A stretch of DNA of 64,000 nucleotides from contig NC_056538.1 of NCBI RefSeq assembly GCF_910596095.1, forward strand, positions 12,160,001 through 12,224,000, read 5' to 3'. Below the pieces are notes generated by a model, which searched no databases, was not told where the DNA came from, and was given only the letters and a program-made list of their open reading frames with translations. This stretch comes from Thunnus maccoyii. Lineage: Eukaryota > Chordata > Actinopteri > Scombriformes > Scombridae. The stretch's first letter is position 1. The number at the start of each line of letters is the position of its first letter. Below are positions 1 through 12,700 of this stretch, piece by piece. The position numbers and the translations under genes were made by a program.

Positions 1-76
1 ATTGTGTTGGAGGCGAGGCTCAGTGAGTTAGAAGCGCAGCTCCACACCATGGAAACCCAGTCATTAGCCGGTGCAG
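1..76 (+). CDS. lekr1: probable lekr1 exon at window edge (partial)
   Basis: Frame 1 from the first base is open and reads coiled-coil-like residues (EARLSELEAQLHTMETQ). Two possible donors follow, GTGCAG at 71 and GTGTTA at 77. Either leaves one unpaired base, whereas the exon at 7406 needs two. So the true donor lies elsewhere or an exon between here and 7406 was missed. The left boundary is outside the window. Confidence 0.4.
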
Positions 77-3000
77 GTGTTAATCAAAACGTGATCACCT
101 ACACAGTCTTGAGAAATGGTCTAAACAGCCAAATGAGCTGTTTTTTGAACTAGGTTTTCTAATAGTTATGAACATTTATTTTCACTCAGGTTTTTGATAT
201 CATTTATGCATTTTTTACTATTTCAAGCCAAATTTCCAGAGGCTTTAAGAGTTCCAAGGCTACTAGCAAAAGCATAAATTTGATGGGGTTGAGGTGCTTC
301 TTCATTTGATACAGCACTGGATAATAAAAATGTTTTTAGTTTGGAAACACAGAATCAAAGCCAATGTACTTCTCTCTCCACATGTGCAGTATGCAGTACT
401 GCTCTCACAAGAATGCTTGCAGGTCAGGTTTTGCCGTCATTCATTTTTATTTTTATTTTTAACTCTCCAAGAATTTCAAAAGGATAAATTGTTCCATATT
501 TGGTCATATCCTAACTCTGGTTTTCACAGCACATTGGCTGCTTTTCCCAACTGTTTGCACATGTCCCACATTCCAACTTATAGTATTATTTATAAGAAGA
601 AGGTTTATAATCTTGTTTTGGTGTTTTGTCATTCATAATATTTGAAACATCAACCGCTTTTAAAAGCGCAAACACACACACACACACACACACCTCCCCC
701 CACAGAGAAGGGGAGTAAATGTTAAATATTGCCTTTATCTGATAATCAAAGCATTAAAGGACTACTTGACCTGACAGACTTCAGTTGAAGCACTCATCTG
801 TTCACTAATGTTTCCTCCTTTTCCTCAGTAACCTCCCCATTACTCTATTTTTCTCTCTTCCATTTTTTTTGTCATAAACTTTGTTTTTGACCTTTAAAAA
901 TGACAGATCTTGATTCTGCTTTTTCTCTCGTTCTTATCACTTTTAAAGTGCTGTCAGATATGGGGCTTTTCCCCTATCTTTATTCAGGAGCGTGGTCTTT
1001 CAATTTGAGAGCATGATGTATTGATTTCATGTTCAGATTTTGTATTTTTTTCCCTCAAAACCCTGCCCTCGCACTCTATATAGCCCCTGCTTGTGTTTAG
1101 CTTTGCTCTGCTTCTGCTCAAACTGTATGCTTGTTCTCAAATACTGTATAATGTTGCTTGCACAGATTTCCTGCTCCAGCTTCAGCCCTTCTCCTCACAC
1201 TCAGGCTACTTCCGTGCGCTCGTGAAACATCTGCTCTCAGATTTCTGCTCTGCTCTCGGATTTTTTGTGCAACAACCCTGTCAAAATCCCAAACCAATAG
1301 AATGCCAAGAGTTGTGTTGACCAATGAATTAATCCCTGCCTCCTCGCAGGCACGTTAACTTTACTTCTTAGAGTGTTACGTACAGGTGGTTACTCTTTAA
1401 CCTGGTTCATCCTCCCGCCCTCCAGGGCTTTATTTCTTCATCTTCTTAAATTCTTGTACAACTTTTGGAATAAAAGGACAGTTAATGTATGTACCAGCGC
1501 CCATACATTATATTATAGCAACATATAATAGTCATATAGCACACCGGCCTCCCGTCAGTAGCACACTGATGGGAGGCCGGTGTGTATATAGTATATAGCT
1601 GCCATTATAGTAAAATCAAACTTATGGGACACTCTAAGAAGTAAAGTGAAATAAAGTGAGCAGGGATTATTTCATTGGTCAACACTACACCTGACTTTCT
1701 ATTTGTTTGGAGATTTTGACAGGGTTGTCGCACAAAAAATCTGAGAGCAGAGCAGAAATCTGAGAGCGGACGTTTCACGAGCGCACAAGAGCAGCCTGAG
1801 TGTGAGAAGAAGGGCTGAAGCTGGAGCAGGAAATCTGTGCAAGCAACATTATATCTGAGTGCAGGCATACAGTTTGAGCAGTAGCAGAGCAAAGCTAAAC
1901 GCAAGCAGGGGCTATTGGAGTGCAAGGGCAGGGTTTTGAGGGAAAAAATGACAAAATCTGAACGTGAAATCAATAAATCATGCTCTCAAATTGAAAGACC
2001 ACGCTCCTGAATAAAGATAGGAAAAAAGCCCCATATCAGCTGTTAGATTTTGACTTCAGTTACGGGCGAGCTCATGCAGTATTTGTGGTGGAGTTTGAAT
2101 GTGTGTGTGTGTATATATACATGACTTTTTGCAACATGTGTATGTGTCTATGTAGAAGGGTATTGTGTGTATGCATGTGTGTGTGTGTCTGTCACATCAC
2201 TTTTCCTGTCTGGGTAACTGGTTATCTACACATAAGCCTAGTTTACAGAGAGATTAAAGATACATCCAGATTAATGTGCAGGAAAATTTTGGATTTAATG
2301 AAATCTAAGTAAGTGCCTATAACTGTTTTAGTGACACATACAGTGCACAGTAAGACACAAAAAGTTGCATCTGTCTGATAACCTGTGACGATTTGACCCA
2401 GTAAACATCAGATGAAACACTAATTTATCTATGAATATTATTTAAATATAAATCATTAAAATATACATCATTAAAATAATGCTACGAGTTACTTTTCTCT
2501 CCAAATATGTCACCAAGCTGATTTATTTCCACTTGTTCAAGGAAAAGATTATTTTTAAGAGACACTTCTCTGCCAAATCCCTATGTTACGAGCAGAAAAA
2601 AGCCCTCTATTTTGTCACGCTGCCCTCTGACCTGCCACACAAATTGTACATACCACTGTGTGCATGTATCTAACTCAATTCGACTCTGTGCGTGTGCGTA
2701 TGTGTGTGTGGAATGTGCATGTCCATCCAATACAGGGATCAGGGCTGAGACAGAGAGGATGGAGGGGATGTTTGCAGTCGCACGCGACCCACCCAGACAT
2801 ATGGACATATGCTATAGGGAGAATCAGCCTTAAGGCCATGTTGCATGAGAAGGTGTGTGTGGAGGAGGAGGAGGAGGAGGAGTGGGTGTGCTCAAGTCTG
2901 AGACTTTATTGCATGATAAGGAGTGTGTGAGTGTGTGGAGAGGATTGTGGAGAGGGAAAACAGGAGCTCATATATATCGGGGCAACTTCGCTGCCCAATC

Positions 3001-3630
3001 TCTACACAGTAGCTCTGTGTATAATATTTTCTAAATATTCTGACTAGGGAGAGCCAGACAGAAATTGAGGAGTAATTAAGTAATTTGGTAGTTGCTTCAC
3101 ATTCATGTTTCCAAAAAAAACGCAGTTCAGATAAGCAAAAGTCTCCACAAAATAAGAGAAAAAAAGGGGAAACAATACCTTGAAAAAATTCCACAGGAAG
3201 AGCAACAGACAAGAGATTTCTCTGTCAGGATGAACAGACTAGTATCACAGACTAGTAACAATACTGTATTTACAGAGTAAACAGAAGCAGTAGTAGTAGA
3301 ACTGAAATATGAAGGAACAGAATAACAATTTAAGGTAAATCAATTATATGATTAAATAAATATTAAATGTAGTAAGTTTCAGGAAAAGTGTAAAATTATA
3401 ATAGTAATCTTAATCTTAAAATGTTTTGCAAAAAATTGAGGGTTGAAAATGTTTATTTGCAAATTGTACAACATCCAAACAATGATTTTTCTCTCTGTCT
3501 CATGCATGGCAGACACTCAGGCGAGGTCTAGACTGAGGTCCAGATGGGACGTCTGAGTTTATCGGCTAACTCTGCTTTCACTGTCCAGATGCTGATTGGT
3601 CGCCTGTTCAAACACCCTCTTCCTCAGCCG

Positions 3631-3669
<39 letters not shown>

Positions 3670-6621
3670 CTGTATCCTTTCAGCCTCACCATGCATCATA
3701 TCAGCTCCAGAGGTTTCAAAACCTTTGATTCCCTCTCAAGATCACAGAACAAAAAGTACCAGCATGTTTGTGTGCAAGATGTGTTGCCATGACAACTGCC
3801 CAACCTTTGACCCCCACCTCCATCAAACATCAGTGTTCCGCACCTGTTGCGTTTCTGTGGCGCCAGCCCATTGCCTTGGAAACACACACATACACACATA
3901 TTTTAGGGGCGGTCTAAGGACAGCGAGCGGCTGTGGAATCCTTCTGATCCTAGCATGCAATCTGATCAGCATGCCAGAGAGATACTCAAGGGCAGCTTGT
4001 TTTGTCGTGACCACTTATACTGTACACGCACTCACATACTTAAACACACACATACACACATACATTCTGAACTTTTTTCATGTTGTCAGTCTTGGTCATG
4101 CACCTGAATTTTATTAAATTCATAGTATTTTTATGAGGAATGCAACATTTGAATAGTGCTGACTGTTTAAGCTTAATGTATAATGTGATGATCACCTTTT
4201 GTTTCCTGATTTAAACTTATACCATCAGCTACTGAACAACTTCAGGAGTGATTGGCAGTTATGAACTTTGCCCAAAGGCACTTTGACAGCATTCATTAAA
4301 GGAGAGAGCATCACAAACCCCTTCCTGTACCGTCTGGATGACATGCATGTAAAAGGTGTTGGGAAGCTTCCTGCTGCACTCTGATTGGCAGGAGACGTTG
4401 AGCTCATCCTTTCATCAGAGGATGAACAAATGGATCATCCAACACAGGCTCAGGCCAGGTTGAAAGGATGGATTAGAGGGAAGAGAGGGATAGATGAAAG
4501 ACAGGATGGATGCAACGAGCAGGGGAGAGATGAAAGAGTGTATGATGGAATGAGTGAAGGTCAAGAGAGAAAGAGCAAAGGATTGACGTGATTGATGTGA
4601 TACAGCTTGTTTTTATAACGCTGACGCACGCTTGCTGCTTTGTGCGTGTCCAAAGTGCGTGTGCACATATGCGTCTGCTGTATTGTGTGTGTGTGTGTGT
4701 GTTTGTGTGTGTGTGGCTGTTGGCAGTAAAATAACTATTGATCTCAGGGTGTATCCAAGCACCTCGTTTCCCACAAGATCTTCTCTGCTGTTTGCCTGAC
4801 ATACAAACAGACACATTATTCTCTCTCTTCTCCCTCTCTTACCTCAGTCCTCTGTTTACCTAATATTAGATAAAATCAGTCACAGCCCTTCAGGAAAGAG
4901 GAAGTCTTCCTTTCTCAGATTATAAAAAATCTCTCGTCTCTCTCTCACTCTTTCTCTCTGGGCTCTATTATCATGTGAGCACATGCTGCACAAGACATGG
5001 TATTTTCCTGAAATGCAGAGACATTTATGTTCAGTATTTTAGTGACTTACCATACACCGCAGTGGTACAATTTAATTTTGGTGTCAAGAGTCACCATGTT
5101 CTGCGCCGTCTGCCAACCGTCTGCTTGTGACAACAGGAACAACAGCAAACTCTGTACAGTTTTCTTCATTTTAATTTGTGGAGGCACACCCACATGTTTT
5201 GCTGGTCTGTTTCACTTTTATGATACATTCTTTGACCAGTTGACACATTTAATTAAACAGAATTTTTGTTTTTTTATTCTATTCTTCTATTATGGCCAAG
5301 AAGCCAGAGTGAAGATTAATGTTTGATTCTTATCAGCATCTGTCATCCACAACAGCTGATTAAGACTCTTTACAGCCAGCTGAAGGCTGCAGGTATGCGT
5401 TCCACCTGCAGTCTGTAATTTGAGTGACGCGCGCTGTCAAGCTGTGATTATGCATGCCAGATCCACAGTGGTTACCTTGATTAAATCTTGTGGAAACCAG
5501 CAAACACATCACGTCGGTTGGTTATGATTCATTTTTCCACATACAGATTTTTAGTTTATGCACTGGAAGTCATCATGAGAGCTGGAAACAGTTATGCCCT
5601 GAGGTCACATTGAACACACTCAGTTAATTCAATTCCATGGATAATCATAAGATATTACTGAAACCCCTAATGAACCCTTATGCCATGATTGTTACCCTTA
5701 ACACACCCACTGATAATATATGATAATAGATTCTTCCTCATCTCACCTTGTTTCCATGTACGCACTGGGTACACCACATGCCTGCAGCCACAAAAATACC
5801 AAAAGTGTTCCTTCGGTGCACTTGGCTGCACTTTGAACACTGCATTTTAATTCACAAAAATACCACCTTCTGTCTTTTCTCTCTTACTTTGCTGTCTGTC
5901 AGCCCCCTTTTCACCTCTGGAAAAAAAAAAAATGCGGGAACAGGCAACCAGAGGATAAAGAATAGTGGAAACAGCAGTTGGGAGTCAGATATAATGTCAT
6001 CTCTGACCTTGAAGACAGAAAGAGGAGAGAGGAAAAAGAGAAAAGAGGGACAGGCACAGCAGACTCTGTGGCTAAATAGGCAGAATGTACGAGCGCTCAG
6101 GGTCCTGCTCTAAATCACCAGTAGCTGTGACAGCACTAGAGGAAAAGAGGGTTAAAAGAGGAACAAAGCGAGGGAGGATGATAACTGGTGCCAGACAGCT
6201 GTGAGCGTGATTGTGTGTGTGTATTTGTGCTTCTTTGTCTGTGGCTTTCACATATTGTCACTGTTAAATGATAAAAAGAAAAAATATTGCTCTTGATATT
6301 AGAAAAATACTTCCAAACATCATTAAATGATTCACTGGTAGTACAATTGCACTTGATGTTGTACTATTGCACTTAGCAACCAGTTTGTTACAACCAATGC
6401 AAATATAATAATAATTTCTGGTATAGAGTGATGCATGTTTCACTGTATCCAGTTTAGTAAAATGTACAGATAATTCTACACAGTTGTCAGAAAAAATCTG
6501 TTGAAGATCAGCAGTGAAAACAGCCTGTTTGTCTGTGAGCTCAGACGTGCGAGCCCTCTCACTCTGTATCCTCATTGCGTGTGGCTGCAAGGTCACAGGG
6601 CTAGACAGCCAGCTACACACA

Positions 6622-6681
<60 letters not shown>

Positions 6682-6750
6682 TTAACTGATCATGCCGCCA
6701 GAGAGGGGATTAGGCTGAGAAGCCGACAGGGTTAGGAGGGTTAGGGTAAA

Positions 6751-6789
<39 letters not shown>

Positions 6790-9700
6790 GTTGTGGTTGT
6801 GTGTGCGCAGAAGGCGGGAATACCACATACAGTCATGGCACGCAGAATTAGAATTAAAACTGATTTCCAATTTACTTTCTTTAAGAGCGAGGCAGCAGAG
6901 CACATGGAAGACGAGGTGGTCTCAAACACACAGCCGCACACACATGCACACGGCCTATTCGCCTAACATTTATACAACTAAGATCTTAAATACAGTCGCA
7001 CTAAAGCAGACCAATGCGGTTGTGGAATGACAGCTAGTAGCATTTTGCTAGTCAAAGAGTTGTGATATACAGGAAGCTTTCTTGAACTTTTGGTGATCCC
7101 AGTGGGAGAATTCATTGTTAAGCTTGGCTTCTTCCACATGGAGATTCAAGCGTAGGAGTATACACTTTGGTATCCTGCCCAAGTACTTTTCAATGACAAT
7201 TGTAAAAACATACTCTGCTTCCCAATCAGAGCCTGTAGTAAACACTACACTTCCTTTAGCCTTCAGTCTGTATAATTAATGTGGATTACAAGTTAGGGAA
7301 ACAGCAAAGTATTAACCCTGGCCTTGAATTTACTTACCCAGCAAATGGATATGGTGAAAACTGAGTGGATAAGGCTGACCGATGTTGTGCACTTTGTGTC
7401 TCCAGGGAGCAGAGGAGAGAGAGAGAGATGCAGCTGTGCCAACAAGAAGACTCTGAGAGGCAGCATAGAGAAATACTCAGGTAAACGGTTTTCTATTCTG
7501 TCTAGGCATGTCAAATGTCTTCTTCCTCTCTGCACTGTTGTTGTGTCTCGTGATAAATTCTCCATCCCTTTCCCTCTCCAACTTTCCCACAATCCCTGTA
7601 CTCATCCCTCTCATTCTCCTCCAAATCATCCTCTTCCTCTGCTTCATCACTCTTCTCCATCTCCTTCCTCCCAGAGAAAGGAAGGGATATTAGTGTCAGC
7701 TGAGATCTGCTCTTGGATCAGTTGAGGAGATCTCAGGCTCCATAAAGTGCCAGTGACACAGCAGAGAGTCTCGTGTGAGGCTGGCGCAACAGATGGAAGC
7801 ACTTCTTAGTTGGCGAAGAGTCATGTTTCTCACACACACACATACACTCATCTGTGCACAGAGGCACGCACATAGATATGCAGAGGCGTAGTGGCACGTC
7901 TATTGGAGTAAATCACACTAATACGCAGGCACACACATGTGCGCACACACCCAACCCACATGCGTACACCCACAGACGTACACACGGAGCCTCTCATCTT
8001 TCTCCGCAGGCGTTAGATGTATGTGGGGTGTGTATTTTTTCACATGGTATCTGCTGCTATTCTTTTTCTAAGCCACTGGCAGCCTGGTGTGTTCAATTAC
8101 ACTGTTGATTTATTTCCCTTCCCACACAACAGTCTCTGATCTCACCCTCTGGCTCCTATACAGCTCAACATATGATAGCACTCCACTGGGGAGGTGGAGG
8201 CTATTTCAGAAGAGGGAGCAACCCCCACCCCCCACCCCCACCCCACCCTCCCCACCCTCCATCAGAGCTGAGAGAAGATGTAATGGGAGACAACAATTCA
8301 CCAAATTGTTCAAGATTGGAGACCATAGGTGCCCAGATGTTTATTTGATCAAAAAGCTTTGGTTTCTGCTGTGAGCTTCTGCAGAATCAATAAGCAGCTG
8401 TTATCTAGTAGTTGCTGGATTTAAGTTTAATGGTTTGTGAATCTGTCCACTTCTGCTCACTTTGTTCAAACAGCTTTCAACAGATTTTTGTGGATGTCTG
8501 TAGTTTCTCTTCATTTGTCAACCACAGACTTAGGCTCACAAGACTGCCAACAAACCGACATGTTACTGTATTTGTTCAAACTGATCATTTTCATTGCCAA
8601 CCAAGTTAGGAGGAGAAGTGAGATGAGAAGGCATCTTTTTTCTGTAGACATCACTCATCACTTACCTGCTGTTTTTCAGTCCACCTCTCTCTTTACAGCA
8701 ACTCTCATTCCAAAAATATTTAAACCCACTCCCTGGTCTCCTGATATATGGAGGAATTTACTAAACAGAGCAGTGATGCTGGTAGATAAACACATCTACT
8801 GGCACATCAATCATTATTGTCTCCTTTGTGTTATAAGACAGGGTGGATGAAGAGAAAAGTAGTTATTTTCATGTATATGTGTGCATATTCTCAAAGTTCA
8901 CTATCAGAACAACACCACAATGACTTGGTACTTGACCTATGTGGCAAACCCTGCCTGTTTGTTTCAGTAGAGGGAAAAAAACAAAAATGGGTGTTTGAAA
9001 GTAGGGTTTGGCCTAGTTTTCGGGTGTGTGTGTGTGTGTCAACCACTTCACTGTAAGCGTAAAAGAGCCTGATAGGGTTAGAGAGTAAACAGCTTCTCTC
9101 TTATGTAATAGACTCACTCTGACGATTACGCTCAACTGTTGACCTGTGTGTGTGTGTGTGAGTGTGAGTGTGTGTTTGTGTGGTACTTTACTCTGCTCTC
9201 AGAGCTTGAGACCATGCTTTTACATGCCTCATATACATGCAGATGAAAAAAAGATCCACTTGAGAATAGTTCTCGTCTCTGCATCTCTCTCCGACAGGTT
9301 AAAAGGGGAGTTGGAGGAGAAACATGAGAGGTGGTTGTCATGCCAACGAAGGTGTGCCACTGTGCAGGAGCAGCTGTCGTCATGGCAACACAGAGAGGAA
9401 CAAATGAACCGGAAGTACTGCGCAGCTGAAGAGGAAGTGACAATACTGCGGGAAGATTTGGAGAAGGTCCGGCAGGAAACGAAAGAGCTGAGGGGAGAAA
9501 GGTTGTGATTATAATATCTGTCCTGCTCTGATCACTTTCTTCCTCAATCAGTACTCCTCACTAACTTGCTCTACTTTACTTTATTCTATTCTATCCACAA
9601 ATATTTTACTAAGCTGATTCTTATTCTTTACTTATAACCTGACAACAGGAGAAGTGGATCGCAGACCTTGAAATTTGTATTACGGGAAATGAGGTTGACT

Positions 9701-12700
9701 TTGGTGTACTGATACTGTCCCCCATATGGAAGATTTTGTCAGATACTGTATTGTAGATTTTATTTGACAATGTCATAGAGGCTTGTTCTCAAGTGCTGAC
9801 CAATGAAAGCTTACTGGGAGCCGGATACAGTGCATGGCCAAACTTTGCTTTTCTTAACAGGGAAACCACAACCACAGGCTGGTGGCTGTCTAAATCCCTG
9901 GTTGGGAAATAGACTGTTTTGTTCTGATGTTAAACATTTACAACCCCTTTGTGTCTGAGAAGACACGGGGTGAATTCAGTCAGCAATCCTGTGTACGTGT
10001 ATGTGTGTCTATCCAAAAACCAAAGGCCTAACATCCTCTCCCCGAGTGAGAAAATCTAATAGAGTGTTGGGAGCTGTGCCCAGTCTCTTATGTAAGGTCT
10101 TCTCTCTCCCTGTGTGGCTGGCTCACACTGCCCAGCACACTGCTTAATAACCTTGCATTTACGGGTGTTTATCCATGTCAATGCTTCAACTACATTACAT
10201 TAATCCATCATCAGAAGCTTTAAGTCAAAATGAAAAGTTTAAATAAGTATTTTCTAATTTAGGACGCTGGGATTATATGTATGCTGAAAATACAGTTTTC
10301 AGGTTGTCAAAAGGACTTCGTAAGACTTTTCTTAACCCGTAGACATAGTCATTCTTTTATGTGAAACAGGCAGAGACTGATCCCACCCATCCCATGTGAC
10401 CCATGGGTGTATTATGAGACCTTTGAGTGAACCGTGAGTGAACCGGTGCCAGAACTTCTCTTCCTGGTTTACTTTCATGTTGTGTGATCCATCGCACATG
10501 TGCATTAGTGTCTTAGCACCTCTGGCCCCCACCCAGCTCATCCAATTGACTTTTGATGTCATGCACATAAAAATCACTTTTTCTCAGCTCTGGGAACGTT
10601 TTATAATTATTAAATCTTTGTGGTATAAAAATAATAATAAAGAGTAATAATTTGCCTTGTTTTCAGATGGAGATGTCCTATCAGCAATATGTTTTTAGTG
10701 GTCCAGTGGGAATGTCTTAGTTGCAGTACTGCAGCTGGCCACTGAAACAAACTGGGAGCAAAGCTGACTTAGTGCACTGTATCAGTTCTCTGAATTGAAA
10801 TAAAATATATAAATAAAAGAAAGAAAAAAATGAATATGAAAAATAAACCAAACAAAAACATATAGAATGACAATAGAATCATTTTAAAATAAAATAATTT
10901 CGTTCATTTTTATTTTTTAAGTAATAAAACTAAATGAAAACACACACACATTCGGACAGGAAAGACATCCTCCCAGGATTAAAACTTGTTTGAGATCCTG
11001 TCAAAAAAAAAAAAAAAATCCTCTTTAGCAAGAAGTTAGACTGAATATTCTCTGTGTGTGTCCATGTAGGAACTGTGCTGATGGTTGTAGGTCATGTTAC
11101 AATCCCATAAACCTTTATGATATACAGTATATGTCCAAATATACAAATCTGTCATCTGTTCAGCTCTCCTACACTCCGCACATGTTTACAGTCCCAGGTG
11201 CCTGACTTTGTTCCTCGTGCCTGGTTGGAGAGATGTTTGTTGAATGAACAACTAGAAAGCTTTTTTGACAGTTTGTAACTTTTTCTCCTTGTTCATTCTA
11301 TGGTTCATCGCTTATATTTGTTAAGGGTCATAGTTTTTAATATAATGCATTATGGGATTTTCTGCACAGGGTTATAAACTTTTTTGAAATCCTGTAAAAA
11401 CAAACAACAAACCCTCTTATGCAAGAAGTTGGATTGAGCATTCTCTGTGTGTGTCTTTCCATGCAGGACCTAAGAGGTCAACACAATGCTGAAGGTTATA
11501 GGTTACAGTAATATCCCATAAACACACACACACGCATGCATATATGTATATATCTTTTGGCATCTATCTCTAAGCAGGACTTAGGCGGTGTAGAAGTGGG
11601 CCTCAGTGTGGGGAGCACACTTATCACATATCAAACTGCTGCAAATGACTTCATTGTAGCACCAACCAGAATCCCACAAAGAAAAACACATTGTCCCTCG
11701 ACCTCTGACACCAGACAAAAAAAAGACTCTTCTCTCTAACACAATAAACCTGCAACAAATCCCTTGTTCCCAACAGGATCTCTTGTTTGTCAAATGTAAT
11801 CACCAATGGACCAATCAGCATCAGAGGTCTGTTCATCAGGACTGGATGTTCAGTCTCAGACCAAGAGTCTCCACTGGTGATAGAATTACAAGGTTTAAAG
11901 CTTCTGAGATGCAAGACAGGGACGATGGGACCAGCTAATTACCTCCAGATCATGCCAGCAAGCAAAGTGACCAGACTGTGACCCCAGGACACTCCAGTCA
12001 ATCTGAACCTTTCCAGAGATTTCTATTAAAACAGACAATTCACCAATTTCCTCTGCACCAACCTCTATTGTCCAAGTAAATATTAACACCAGAAGGTCTT
12101 TAAAGACATCTGAGATAAAGCTGCACTGAGTGTGTATTCACATACATACACACACCAGTCACCAGTCCAGCAGCAGGACTTTCTCCCTCAGCTCAACAGA
12201 CTCTCTGCAGTAATCAATGAACATGACTCATAGTCAAGAAAGAAAAATTCCTGACTGGCCCATACTGAAATATAGTATATTATTTCATAATATCTGCAGG
12301 CCAGTTGAGAACACTACATAGACCAGTACTGAGCCCAGTCGTTGCCAATCACTGATTTAATCTGACATCATATCCACATATAATTACATATAGGTGCACA
12401 GAACAATAGGAAAGCAGCGCACAGCAATAACTTAATGCATGAAACCATTCTGACATATAGATCAATCATGTTATATGATTAATCAATCATGATATATGAT
12501 TGCTCTATAGGCTACAGCGTGAAATAAGCATGAAATAAAACTTAATCAAACCATATAAACCAGTAATTTTCACTTTTTCTAGCTAATGTAGGCTACATTA
12601 TCGTGTCTTTAGGTATTGACTGGATCTTTTTCTTGTTTCAGAAACACATGGAAGTTTCTTGTCATAACAACTTACCAACTTATGTTATAATGAGAAAAGT

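Larger units (their letters stand above)
77..7405 (+). other. lekr1 intron, repeat-bearing
   Basis: About 7.3 kb without a convincing exon. It holds a (CA)n at 672-693, the long inverted repeat at 950-2045, a GGA microsatellite at 2861-2882, (GT)n at 3632-3669 and the opposed CA/GT tracts at 6615-6787. One small exon may be hidden here, because the reading phases of the flanking exons do not match. Confidence 0.5.

Noticed and set aside
294..638. 114-codon open frame
   Set aside because: AT-rich intronic composition with no domain or repeat structure; consistent with chance in an intron.
3596..4117. 173-codon open frame
   Set aside because: Begins in a (GT)n tract read as Cys-Val repeats and continues in low-complexity DNA.
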